Source: Massilia terrae (lineage in GTDB: Bacteria > Pseudomonadota > Gammaproteobacteria > Burkholderiales > Burkholderiaceae_D). From it: 64,000 nucleotides of DNA. Position 1 is the stretch's first letter. Each line of letters begins with the position of its first letter. Below, piece by piece: positions 32,459 through 40,821 of the stretch. The notes under the pieces are model-generated. The model worked only from the letters and a program-made list of their open reading frames with translations. It was not told where the DNA came from and ran no database searches. The stretch is taken from assembly GCF_024753145.1 (NCBI RefSeq), contig NZ_JANUGU010000002.1:310001-374000 (forward strand), read 5' to 3'. Both the position numbers and the translations under genes were made by a program.

Positions 32459-34771
32459 TCAATTGCGCAATGTCTTGATTGCCGCCGCGCCCAAACCGAA
32501 GTTCGCAAAAATCTGCGCCCACTCACGAGTATTACGCGTGAAAGCTGTCCAGCGGCTTTCCCTGTCGAATTTCTGAGGAATCACGACGCTGTCACCCGGC
32601 ATGACTTCCAAGCCACCGATGCTGCCGAAAAACCAGCCTTTGGATTCGGCTGATACGACGCTACCATCGGCACGCATCACAAATACGTTGTCGACGTCCG
32701 CATCCGGGGTCAAACCGGCCGACTTGAGGTAATCGCTTACCCGAGAATTCGGACGCCACAACAGCGACGACTCCAAGTTCACAGCACCGAAAACATTCAC
32801 AAACGCCGGTTTCGCAGGCACCACCAAGCGGTCACCGTTTTCGAGCTTCAGCTGCGGCAGTCGAGAGAACGAACGCTCGTTTGGATCCAGGCTGAGAGCA
32901 ATCCGGCCCGTCGCCTTCAGGTGGCGGAAGCGGTTCAGGGATTCTTTTGCCGCATCGACTTGCATCTGGCGCTGCGCCTGAACAACGGCAGCATCGCTCC
33001 CGGAAAACTCACGCACGTTCGCTGCACCTTTTACCTGCTCGCTGCGCAATTGATTTTCCAGCTTGTCAGCAACCTTTTCCAGGTTCGCCTGCTGTTCCCG
33101 GCGCGCGGTCTCGCGATAAAACGCGGTGCCGAACAGATAGGCGTTTGATGTCGCCCCCCCTGCTTTTGCCAGCATCGTCTGTACGGTGTCGTTGGCTGTC
33201 ATCTGATAGACGCCCGGCACCTTCACCTCACCTTCGACGCGCACAAACACCCGCCGCTTGTCCAGCGGCACAGCGACATCTGCCTGCGAGAAAATCGTCA
33301 CCGTATCACCAGGCTGCAGCAGAATATTGTCCGCGCCGGCCGGATTCGAAAAAACGTTGCCGAGATTGAATGGAAGGAGACTGACGCTCACGTCCGAGCG
33401 GTTGACCCGTTCCACCACAGCGTAATCCCAGTTGATCGGATCAATCAGCCCGCCGATTCGGCCAGCGATCGAGCCTTCGGCTTCGTTCGTAGCGCGATCA
33501 TTGTCACCGGTTACAATCGCGCTATTTTGACGCTTGACCGAACCGCGAGTGATCAGATACTCCCGGCTTGGGATCAGGTCGCTGACGCGCATGCCAGGCT
33601 TGAATGGTGCGCGGACTGGCTGATCGACATTACCTCGAAGAACGACAGCATTGGAGAAGTCCGGCGTGATTGAGATGATGTTCAGTACATCGCCGTTCTT
33701 CAATGGACGCTTCAGTCCTTGGGCATCCAGCGCAAATTCCTCAACGCTGCGCGGGTGATTCTTCTCCGCGTTGATTCGCTCAAGGAAGGCACGGCGCGGA
33801 TCAGCGACTACCGGAAGGCCACCTGCAAAATTGAGCAGCGACTCGATCGTATCCTTGCCATCTTTTAACTCGTAAATTGCAGGGGAATTGACCTTACCGA
33901 CAAGCGCTACAAATCCGCCCGCCGGCGGAATATAGATCGTGTCACCGTCCAGGAGTTTGATATCCGCGGACTTGTCCCCCCTGGCGATGAATGAATACAG
34001 GTCGAGCTCCGCCGCGACGGTCCCGCCGCGCTTGACTTGTACATGGCGCATGGAACCGTTTGCGTTGGGCCCGCCACTGGCAAACAAAGCCGTCACAAGC
34101 GTCGACAGGCTGGACACAGTGTATGTCCCGGGACGCTGGGCTTGGCCGACCACATAGACCGTGATCGCGCGCAGCTGCCCAAAAGTAACACTGAGCGTCA
34201 CGCCCTTGTAAAGCTTCCCCACTGCTCCGCGGATCACCGACTCCGCCTGCCCCGCCCGGACACCGGCAAGCGAAATGGTGCCGAGGGTTGGGAGTGAAAT
34301 CGACCCGTTTCGGTCGATCGTTGCCCGATAATCAATGTCGATTGTACCCCAGCCACGGATCAGCAGCTGATCGCCAGGGCCAAGCTGATAGTCGGAGGGC
34401 ACCGGCGTGTTGGCAACCGGCGCAAAGGTGGACGGTGCATTCGCGAAAAACTCCGAACCAAAGATGGGCAAGGACCGGCCGGTATTTTCTGCCAAGAATT
34501 TCTGAAACTCACTCTGTACCACATTGTTCGCCTCGCGACTAGCCGCGCCTTGCGCCGCACCAGCCGCTCCGGCCCCAGCAGCAGCCGCGTCCGAAGTGCT
34601 TCCGTTAGTAATCGTGACCTTGTGCGGCGCTTGCGCCGGAGCGAGTTCACCAACCGATGCTTGGGCTTCCTGTCCAAACAGATCCGACTTGAAGTCAGTC
34701 TTCTCCTGGGCAGGGGCGATTGCAGCTACAGCCATGGCGACGGTCGCGAAACCGATTTTGATGTTAAACAT
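32459..34771 (-). CDS. SLBB-domain polysaccharide export protein (Wza-like, long form)
   Basis: About 770 residues, twice the length of Wza. A signal peptide ends near AIAPAQ. The Poly_export domain (YQLGPGDQLLIRGWGTIDID, about residue 130) is followed by several SLBB repeats (for example TVYVVGQAQRPGTYTVSS, FVRVEGEVKVPGVYQMTAND) and a GfcC-like C-terminal part (FVNVFGAVNLESSLLWRPN). It would form the periplasmic/outer-membrane export channel. No lipobox Cys is seen. I choose the ATG at 34771; an in-frame TTG at 34783 is possible, and neither has a good ribosome site. First gene of the operon. Confidence 0.88.
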   Translation of the reverse strand: MFNIKIGFATVAMAVAAIAPAQEKTDFKSDLFGQEAQASVGELAPAQAPHKVTITNGSTSDAAAAGAGAAGAAQGAASREANNVVQSEFQKFLAENTGRSLPIFGSEFFANAPSTFAPVANTPVPSDYQLGPGDQLLIRGWGTIDIDYRATIDRNGSISLPTLGTISLAGVRAGQAESVIRGAVGKLYKGVTLSVTFGQLRAITVYVVGQAQRPGTYTVSSLSTLVTALFASGGPNANGSMRHVQVKRGGTVAAELDLYSFIARGDKSADIKLLDGDTIYIPPAGGFVALVGKVNSPAIYELKDGKDTIESLLNFAGGLPVVADPRRAFLERINAEKNHPRSVEEFALDAQGLKRPLKNGDVLNIISITPDFSNAVVLRGNVDQPVRAPFKPGMRVSDLIPSREYLITRGSVKRQNSAIVTGDNDRATNEAEGSIAGRIGGLIDPINWDYAVVERVNRSDVSVSLLPFNLGNVFSNPAGADNILLQPGDTVTIFSQADVAVPLDKRRVFVRVEGEVKVPGVYQMTANDTVQTMLAKAGGATSNAYLFGTAFYRETARREQQANLEKVADKLENQLRSEQVKGAANVREFSGSDAAVVQAQRQMQVDAAKESLNRFRHLKATGRIALSLDPNERSFSRLPQLKLENGDRLVVPAKPAFVNVFGAVNLESSLLWRPNSRVSDYLKSAGLTPDADVDNVFVMRADGSVVSAESKGWFFGSIGGLEVMPGDSVVIPQKFDRESRWTAFTRNTREWAQIFANFGLGAAAIKTLRN

Positions 34772-35305
34772 TGAGTAAGCCAAAGGAAATCAAGCGAGAG
34801 CGTTTTAGTTCAGCTCGCTATGTTACCCGATGGTATTGGTTGAGGGAAATGCCTGATGAACGCCAGTTTGCAAAAACCCCTTGCGTGAGGGCGACCGTTC
34901 AGCAGATTTACCACACTGCAGTTCCGAGATTTCGCTAAAAAATTATCAGACAAAAAACGTTTACCCCACCAAGCAAGTCTTTGATAACAAAAGGAAATTC
35001 TATTGTTTCCAATAATCAATATTAGATACATTCTGACAAATGTTAAAGTTTCAAGCTATGGGCTATGAAGGGGCAGAAGAACTTTAGATAAATGCACTTT
35101 CTACATTTTTATGAAATTTTGGGAATATCTACCCAGCACCAATAGGGCCCTACCTCCTGCTGCGGAATGATCGATCCCTCGACGGGGTTGAGAATTTTCA
35201 TCGAAAAGGCACAACGTTCAGCTGCCGGCGGTCTTCGCTCCAGCCCCGATTTCTCTTCCGCGGGCAGGTACATTACACTTCCTCACCATTTCGAAAGGAA
35301 AAATC
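34772..35305. other. AT-rich divergent regulatory gap between the export operon and the beta-helix gene
   Basis: 534 bases without a convincing gene. The part 34900-35130 is strikingly AT-rich compared with its surroundings, as expected for promoter or silencer-bound DNA. It must hold the promoter of the minus-strand polysaccharide operon. I found no clear -35/-10 pair and no JUMPstart/ops element. A plus-strand TTGTTT-16-GATACA arrangement near 35003-35030 is weak. AAAGGA precedes the ATG at 35306. Confidence 0.5.
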
Positions 35306-37012
35306 ATGGTCGGGATGTTCAGTAAAGCGCGGCGCTCGATGCTCTTCGGTGCAGGCACCATCGCTGGATTTTTTGCGAAGACAACGCCATCTGCGTCTGT
35401 GCCTTCCTTAATATCGGAAGCGAATGCTGCGGGACAGGTTCCGCTATTTCAGAACCAACTGTCCGCCCCCTCGGGCGCTTCTCTGGTTGGCTTTGCCCAA
35501 GTCGACACGACTCAGAGAACTGTGCAGGACAGGCTGCGCGACGAGATCAATGTGCGTGATTTCGGCGCCAAAGGTGACGGTGCAGCTGATGACACTGACG
35601 CCATCAACGCAGCGATCGCGTACGCGAAGGCGAAACGGTTCAGATGCGTTGTAGTCCCGAGCGGCAACTATAAGACAAGTGGTTCAATCGTCATCGGTGG
35701 CAACTTTCAGGATGGGTTCGAACTGCGCGGGCACCGCGCAAGCATCACGGCAACGGCAAATGCACCGGTCTTTCTCGTGGACGCCCGCCATCCCGAGGCA
35801 GCCCCCGAAGTCCGGATTCACGTGCTGTTGCATGGCTTTGATGTGGTGGGTCCAGGCAAAGCACATGCAAATTCTGCAGCCATACAGGCGCAACACGGCG
35901 CCAATGTCCATGCGAAAGACTGCTCGCTAAAGAATTGCAATCGCGGCTTGTACGGTTACGGCAACCTCATAAGCCAATACGACAACCTTTTTATCCAGGG
36001 ATGTGCATACGGAATCGACTTGGCCGCTGACGGCGAGTTCGCCCCGAACGACGTTCACTTTACAAATTGTCAAATCATTGCGAACGATCGCGCGATTCGT
36101 GCAAAGACTTTCCCTAACGGCGCTATCACCTTCGTCGGTTGCGAGATCGAGGGAAATAATTCAAACGGCGCAATAGACGATGGTGTTCCTGTTGCCGAAT
36201 TCGCCAACGCGGGCAAAGTAACGATGATCGGCTGCCACATGGAAGACAATCCGGGCCAGTTCAACATCTACTATGACGCACTGGCCAGGAACCACCTTAA
36301 TCTGATTGGATCGGAACTGACGCCGGGCGACAGATGCGGCAATGTCTTGTACGTGGCAAATGTCACCGGGGGCAGCAGCCTCATTGTCGTTGGAAGCCGC
36401 GTCACCAACAACGTCGGAAAGAATCAGATCGTACTTTCACCTGGTGCAAGGGCTACGATCATTGGCGAAACGGCCGGCTACGTGAGCGGCGACGTGTCGC
36501 AGGCACTGATCCTCCAGGCCGGGCTGCTCAATATTTCACGTGAAGATCGCAGCGTGGGAGGCGTCGGGGTGGCTTTTCCGAGAACCCAACAAGCTTCCGC
36601 CGATCCGAACACGCTCGACGACTACGCGGAGGGAACGTGGACCCCTGTTGTGATCGGCGCCGCAGGCGCAGGGTCAGCGAAATACTCGACACAGAACGGC
36701 AGATACACGAAGGTCGGACGGCAGGTTTTTGTCGAAGCGTATCTTCATTGGACTGGCGGCACAGGCACTGGAGACTTCTATATTGCCGGGCTTCCTTTCA
36801 CAGTCTCCAATTCCCCCCCTACCTATCCCTCAGCGAATATTGGCCGAACCACCGAAATTTCGTGGACAGCCGGCAATATAATCTATGCGACTTTCGAACC
36901 AGGGACCAGGCAAATTCATTTGCTCGAAGGACCGAACGGCGGTGGGGGAGTTTCGATGCTTCCGTATCCAAAAGAAGGTTCCATTATGGTTTCGGGTACC
37001 TATACCGTTTAA
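35306..37012 (+). CDS. Pectate-lyase-3/tailspike-like right-handed beta-helix protein, probable polysaccharide depolymerase
   Basis: 568 residues. The N-terminus (KARRSMLFGAGTIAGFFA) resembles a Tat or Sec export signal. Residues about 80-130 carry the Pectate_lyase_3 opening INVRDFGAKGDGAADDTDA. A right-handed beta-helix (130-410) follows, with many N/G/C-rich rungs. The C-terminal module (YAEGTWTPVVIGAAG, then NGRYTKVGRQVFVEA) resembles the end domain of phage tailspike and appendage proteins. A start at 35306 is supported by AAAGGA. It is divergent from the export gene, so it may trim or release the local polysaccharide. Catalytic residues cannot be assigned. It could also be a phage-derived gene. 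Confidence 0.75.
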   Translation: MVGMFSKARRSMLFGAGTIAGFFAKTTPSASVPSLISEANAAGQVPLFQNQLSAPSGASLVGFAQVDTTQRTVQDRLRDEINVRDFGAKGDGAADDTDAINAAIAYAKAKRFRCVVVPSGNYKTSGSIVIGGNFQDGFELRGHRASITATANAPVFLVDARHPEAAPEVRIHVLLHGFDVVGPGKAHANSAAIQAQHGANVHAKDCSLKNCNRGLYGYGNLISQYDNLFIQGCAYGIDLAADGEFAPNDVHFTNCQIIANDRAIRAKTFPNGAITFVGCEIEGNNSNGAIDDGVPVAEFANAGKVTMIGCHMEDNPGQFNIYYDALARNHLNLIGSELTPGDRCGNVLYVANVTGGSSLIVVGSRVTNNVGKNQIVLSPGARATIIGETAGYVSGDVSQALILQAGLLNISREDRSVGGVGVAFPRTQQASADPNTLDDYAEGTWTPVVIGAAGAGSAKYSTQNGRYTKVGRQVFVEAYLHWTGGTGTGDFYIAGLPFTVSNSPPTYPSANIGRTTEISWTAGNIIYATFEPGTRQIHLLEGPNGGGGVSMLPYPKEGSIMVSGTYTV

Positions 37013-37036
37013 CAGCCCATCCGCCGCGATGGCAGA

Positions 37037-37756
37037 CTACGACGCGGGCACCAGCAACGCTAGCAGTGGAGGCTCAAGGTAGCACCACTCTCCTTCCTTA
37101 ATCATCAAGGATTCAAGGGTGAGCGCCCCTATCTGCGAGCGATGCAGCGCGGTGCAATGATTGCCGGCTGCGGCGAGCATGCGCTTGACTTGGTGGTACT
37201 TGCCCTGCTCCAACACGATTTCAAGCTGATGCTCACCGCGCTTGATGCAGGTCACGGCGGCGAGGGGCGCTGGCTCGTCGTGCAATTGAACACCGGCCAG
37301 TAGTTGGTCGACCAACTCCTGGGTCACGGGCTCCGCCGTTGTTGCCTGATATACCTTTGGTACATGGCGCTTCGGCGAGGACTGCGCGTGGATAAATGCG
37401 CCGTCGTCGGACATCAGCAGCATGCCGGTGGTGTCGTGGTCGAGGCGGCCTACCGGCTGTACCTCGCGCCAAGTGAACTGTTCCGGCAGCAGGGTCAGCA
37501 CGCCGGGGTGATGGCTCGGCTTGCGCGAGCACTCGTAGCCAGCCGGCTTGTACAGGGCGATGTAGACATGCTCGCGGTAGGTCCACTCCTCATCGAACAC
37601 GGTCAGGACGAGGCCATCGGTCTCGACAAGGGTCTTATAACTGGTCAGGATTTCGCCGCCGATGGCGACGCCGCCGTCTTCGATCAGGGCGCGGCAGTAC
37701 TTGCGGCTGCCGAAGCCTTGGGATTGGAGGATGCGGTCAAGGGAGATTTTGCTCAT
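37037..37756 (-). CDS. rsuA: 16S rRNA pseudouridine(516) synthase
   Basis: 239 residues from the ATG at 37756 (MSKISLDRILQSQGFGSRKY). An N-terminal S4 RNA-binding domain is followed by the pseudouridine synthase core with the catalytic Asp in VGRLDHDTTGMLLMSDDG. Family features (the GKYHQVKRM motif near the C-terminus) fit RsuA/RluE-type enzymes, and RsuA is the best match by length. It is convergent with the beta-helix gene, 24 bases apart. The longer reading upstream lacks similarity. Confidence 0.9.
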   Translation of the reverse strand: MSKISLDRILQSQGFGSRKYCRALIEDGGVAIGGEILTSYKTLVETDGLVLTVFDEEWTYREHVYIALYKPAGYECSRKPSHHPGVLTLLPEQFTWREVQPVGRLDHDTTGMLLMSDDGAFIHAQSSPKRHVPKVYQATTAEPVTQELVDQLLAGVQLHDEPAPLAAVTCIKRGEHQLEIVLEQGKYHQVKRMLAAAGNHCTALHRSQIGALTLESLMIKEGEWCYLEPPLLALLVPAS

Positions 37757-37967
37757 GGGGCAAGACTGTAACAGAACGCTCAACCGGGTCAAAGCTGCGA
37801 CGGATGCCCTTGCAGCCGGGACAGCATCGTTGCGTTCGTTTGATTTTCCTCAAGCATCGGAATTTTCCGATAGATACACTGAGATTGAAGTAGGAATCGG
37901 ACTAACGGAACCATCCTTTTCTAGGACGTTCGTTAGGAATTTTGACCAGGAAAACCAAGAGGCCAGG

Positions 37968-38195
37968 ATGCAAACTGCGAATCTACAGCAGCAAACGGTC
38001 GAAGAACGCAAAAATAACGCCCGTGAGCAGTCTGCCATTTTTCCTACCAAGTTGGCGCTTGTGCGCTGGATGAGCGGGGCTGAGCCGCAGTTGCATCACT
38101 CGCAGCCTCCCCTCCGCGCGGCGTGGCTGGCGAAGGCGCAGCGGGATTTCCAGGCATGGCTGGACGATGGTGGGTTCGTGCAACATGACGATTGA
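37968..38195 (+). CDS. Small hypothetical protein
   Basis: 75 residues from the ATG at 37968, with AGAGG seven bases upstream. The N-terminal half is Gln/Glu/Asn-rich (MQTANLQQQTVEERKNNARE) and the rest has SAIFPTKLALVRWMSG and a C-terminal AWLAKAQRDFQAWLDDGG. No family recognised. It sits alone after rsuA and before a REP-like element and a terminator. Moderate support from the ribosome site and the plausible helix at the end. Confidence 0.4.
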   Translation: MQTANLQQQTVEERKNNAREQSAIFPTKLALVRWMSGAEPQLHHSQPPLRAAWLAKAQRDFQAWLDDGGFVQHDD

Positions 38196-38298
38196 GGCCG
38201 CGCCAGTTAAGTCGCCGGGCGAGAACCAGCCACGTTGGGCCGTTTAGGTCCACCCAGCAGGCGTAGACCAACGAACGGAGACGCCGCAGATCTGCGAA

Positions 38299-38333
38299 CT
38301 CAGCATGGGTCCCGGCCTGCGCCGGGACGACGG
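38299..38333 (+). repeat. REP-like element, copy with CTCAGCATGG head
   Basis: CTCAGCATGGGTCCCGGCC with TGCGCCGGGACGACGG following; the inner TCCCGGC...GCCGGGA forms the hairpin. The same head and palindrome recur at 45686-45720 and, inverted, at 45773-45807. Confidence 0.7.
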
Positions 38334-38379
38334 CTCGGAACTAAACTCAGCAGATCCCTATCTGCAGAACTAGAAAGAG

Positions 38380-38409
38380 AAAACGACGGCGAGGGCCGTC
38401 GTTTTCTTT
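38380..38409. terminator. Bidirectional intrinsic terminator
   Basis: AAAACGACGGC (38380-38390), a four-base loop, and GCCGTCGTTTT (38395-38405) followed by CTTT. It can end the small plus-strand gene and, on the minus strand, transcripts from sppA. Confidence 0.8.
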
Positions 38410-38589
38410 CCCCAAAGGGGATTGTCATGAGGAATTGATTTCTCTCGAATCGTACATTGACGTACGTCTCTGTAGTCCATATCCGGAACCGATGAGAAGA
38501 GGCTGAAAGTCCGTTTCGTCTCCTTGAGGGAACTACATTCGTAAATATAGAACACGAACGCGAACTTTCAAGGAAAAGATCGAGCGCGT

Positions 38590-39576
38590 TCAGCGCAACT
38601 GTGGAATTTGACCACGGTACACGGATTGCACGGCGCCACTACCCACCGACGCGCCGAACTTCTTCAGGACGCGTTCCGGCAGACCTTCGTGCGCCGTGTA
38701 GTCGACGATATCCTCGGCCTTGACGATGTCGCGCGCCACCGAATCGACAGTGCCGAAGCCGTCCGCCAGCCCCATGTCGACGGCCTTGGCGCCGGTCCAG
38801 TAAAGGCCGGAGAAGATTTCCGGGGTTTCCCTCAGGCGAGTGCCGCGGCCCGCGCGCACGACACTAATGAATTGCTGGTGGATCTCGTTCAGCATTTCCT
38901 GAGCGTGTTGCTTCTGCTTTTCCGACTGCGGGCTGAATGGGTCGAGGAAGCCCTTGTTCTCGCCGGCAGTCAGCAGGCGGCGCTCCACTCCCAGCTTTTC
39001 CATGGCGCCGACGAAGCCGAAACCGTCCATCAGTACGCCGACAGATCCGACGATGCTTGCCTTGTTGACGTAGATTTTGTCGGCGGCGGAAGCGATGTAG
39101 TAGCCGCCGGATGCGCAGATTTCGTCGACCACCACGTACAGGGGCTTGTTCGGGTAACCCTTTTTCAGCCGATTGATCTCGTCGACCACGATGCCCGCCT
39201 GGACCGGACTACCACCCGGGCTGTTGATCTTAAGCACGATCGCTGCCGTGCCTTGATCAGCGTAAGCCTTGTTCAGGGAATTCACGATATTGTCGGCGGA
39301 TCCGCTGCCATCGGTATCGATCGTGCCTTTGATTTCGATCAGGGCCGTATGGCGTCCGAGTGCCTGGGTGTCCGAGCTTCCAAGGTCGAAGTAATTCCAC
39401 ACGACGACGATCGCGAGCGTCAGGAAGACGAGCTTGAAGAAGATGCCCCAGCGGCGCGCGGCGCGTTGCTCCTTGACCGTGGCGAACACGAGGCGTTCGA
39501 GGGTTTCGCGCTCCCAGTTGGCGATCGTAGGCTCTTGCGGCGTGGCGGCCGGGTGGTCAGGGTTCTGTTCGCTCAT
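38590..39576 (-). CDS. sppA: S49 family signal-peptide peptidase
   Basis: 328 residues from the ATG at 39576 (MSEQNPDHPAATPQ). A cytoplasmic N-terminus, one membrane anchor (FFKLVFLTLAIVVVWNYF, about 48-65) and a periplasmic S49 domain: INSPGGSPVQAGIV, the nucleophile serine in EICASGGYYIASAAD, and SIVGSVGVLMDGF. This is the short (about 36 kDa) SppA form, which degrades cleaved signal peptides. It ends a minus-strand row (rluC, HAD phosphatase, Rieske, sppA) that is conserved in betaproteobacteria. An upstream extension of 21 codons was rejected. Confidence 0.92.
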   Translation of the reverse strand: MSEQNPDHPAATPQEPTIANWERETLERLVFATVKEQRAARRWGIFFKLVFLTLAIVVVWNYFDLGSSDTQALGRHTALIEIKGTIDTDGSGSADNIVNSLNKAYADQGTAAIVLKINSPGGSPVQAGIVVDEINRLKKGYPNKPLYVVVDEICASGGYYIASAADKIYVNKASIVGSVGVLMDGFGFVGAMEKLGVERRLLTAGENKGFLDPFSPQSEKQKQHAQEMLNEIHQQFISVVRAGRGTRLRETPEIFSGLYWTGAKAVDMGLADGFGTVDSVARDIVKAEDIVDYTAHEGLPERVLKKFGASVGSGAVQSVYRGQIPQLR

Positions 39577-39640
39577 GCATGGTGGCGTAGGGTTTGCTGG
39601 CGCCGTCAATTCCGGTCTGCTTGGTGGGCGCCCAGGCAAA

Positions 39641-39671
39641 ATGGGGTTCCCGCTTTCTCGGGAACGACGGT
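39641..39671 (-). repeat. REP-like palindrome between the Rieske gene and sppA
   Basis: On the minus strand ACCGTCGTTCCCGAGAAAGC followed by GGGAACCCCATTTT. The hairpin core is shared with 4537-4568, and the whole element, including the CCCCATTTT tail, with the mobA-moeA linker at 47970-48019. An (ATCTCT)-like simple repeat follows at about 39672-39710. Confidence 0.75.
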
Positions 39672-39719
39672 AACTCTATCTCTACGTCTATCTCTATCTT
39701 CATCTCTAGCGATATCTCA

Positions 39720-40097
39720 TCAGCTGGATGACCCAGCCGCCGAAGGCTTGATGAGATCGTCCGGCTGCCAGTAGATCTTGTTATCCGCTTCACGCACTGC
39801 GATTTTGCGCAACCTGCCGCCCTTGCACGGGCCACCAGCGCACGAACCGCTATCCGGCAGGTAAATCGCGCCGTGCGTCGAGCACATCAGGTACAGGCCG
39901 CTCGACTCGAAGAATTCGCCCTGGAACCAGTCCAGCTCGATCGGCACGTGGGCGCAACGATTCAGGTAAGCATACGGCTTCCCATCGTAACGCACCACGA
40001 AACCTGTCGCTTCGTCGCCATACGCCAACACGGGGAAACGCACGCCCTTGCCGCCCTCTTCCAGCGCACCCGAATCGCAGATGAACACTTCTTCCAT
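39720..40097 (-). CDS. Rieske [2Fe-2S] domain protein
   Basis: 125 residues from the ATG at 40097. The two cluster-binding boxes are clear: C48-x-H50 in NRCAHVPIE and C72-x2-H75 in MCSTHGAIYLP. Soluble, with no signal peptide or span, so a ferredoxin-like electron carrier of unknown partner. It overlaps the phosphatase stop as ATGA. The Rieske gene between gph-like and sppA genes is a common betaproteobacterial arrangement, but no function is known. SAAGSSS at the end is low complexity. Confidence 0.85.
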   Translation of the reverse strand: MEEVFICDSGALEEGGKGVRFPVLAYGDEATGFVVRYDGKPYAYLNRCAHVPIELDWFQGEFFESSGLYLMCSTHGAIYLPDSGSCAGGPCKGGRLRKIAVREADNKIYWQPDDLIKPSAAGSSS

Positions 40098-40756
40098 CAC
40101 GCGTTCTCGGCCAGCCATTGGCGAAGCTCACCAACCGTTTTCGCCGAGAAGATGGGTTTGCAGGCTTCCAGTTGATGCACCGGATGCGCGCCATATTCCA
40201 CCGCGATCCCGCTCGCCCCGGCGTTATTCGCCATCAGCAAGTCATGCGTGGTGTCGCCTACCATCACGGTACGCCGGAGGTCCTGGCCCAGTTCCCTGGT
40301 CAGTTCCTGCAACATTGCCGGGTGCGGCTTCGAGAATGTCTCGTCCGCGCAACGAGTGGCGTCAAACATCGACAGCAGCCCGACCGCGTTCAGCGCACGG
40401 TTCAGGCCCACTCGGCTCTTGCCCGTGGCCACTGCAAGGAAGTATCCCTCTTGCGAAAGTTCTTCCAACATCTCGCGAACTTCCGGGAACAGCACCAGTT
40501 CGTGGTCTTTCGTCAGGTAGTGGTAGCGATAGCGCTCGATCATCTTCGGATACAGATCCGGGTCGATGTCGGGGATCACGGTCTGCATCGCCTCGGCCAG
40601 GCGCAGGCCGATCACGTGCGCGGCGGCCTGGTCGGTCGGCGGGGCAACGCCGATGTCCTTGGCCGCCGACTGGATGCTTTTGACGATGGTGGCGGTGCTG
40701 TCCATCAGCGTGCCGTCCCAGTCAAAAACGATCAGGTCGAATTTTTTTCGTGGCAT
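40097..40756 (-). CDS. HAD-IA family hydrolase, phosphoglycolate phosphatase-like
   Basis: 219 residues with motif I VFDWDGTLMDS (nucleophile Asp), motif II near AVATGKSRVGLNRA, and motif III/IV in TRCADETFSKPHPAMLQE and MVGDTTHDLLMANNAG. The cap domain (residues 15-85) is of the Gph/PGP type. The substrate is probably a small phospho-metabolite such as phosphoglycolate; sequence alone does not prove it. It lies between rluC and the Rieske gene with short spacing, in one operon. Confidence 0.88.
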   Translation of the reverse strand: MPRKKFDLIVFDWDGTLMDSTATIVKSIQSAAKDIGVAPPTDQAAAHVIGLRLAEAMQTVIPDIDPDLYPKMIERYRYHYLTKDHELVLFPEVREMLEELSQEGYFLAVATGKSRVGLNRALNAVGLLSMFDATRCADETFSKPHPAMLQELTRELGQDLRRTVMVGDTTHDLLMANNAGASGIAVEYGAHPVHQLEACKPIFSAKTVGELRQWLAENA

Positions 40757-40821
40757 GTGTTCTGGCCGCTCGCGCGGCCAGCTCCTCTACTTATTTTTAT
40801 GTGATTCGGGAAAACACCCTG

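Larger units (their letters stand above)
38196..38589. other. Intergenic stretch with a REP-like element and a terminator
   Basis: No gene supported. It contains a REP-like palindrome (38299-38333), a strong bidirectional terminator (38380-38409) and a small CCCC-AAA-GGGG hairpin (38410-38420). The rest, towards the sppA stop, shows nothing I recognise. Confidence 0.5.

Noticed and set aside
34784-35305. JUMPstart/ops antitermination element before the polysaccharide operon
   Set aside because: Searched both strands for GGCGGTAG-type sequence and found none.
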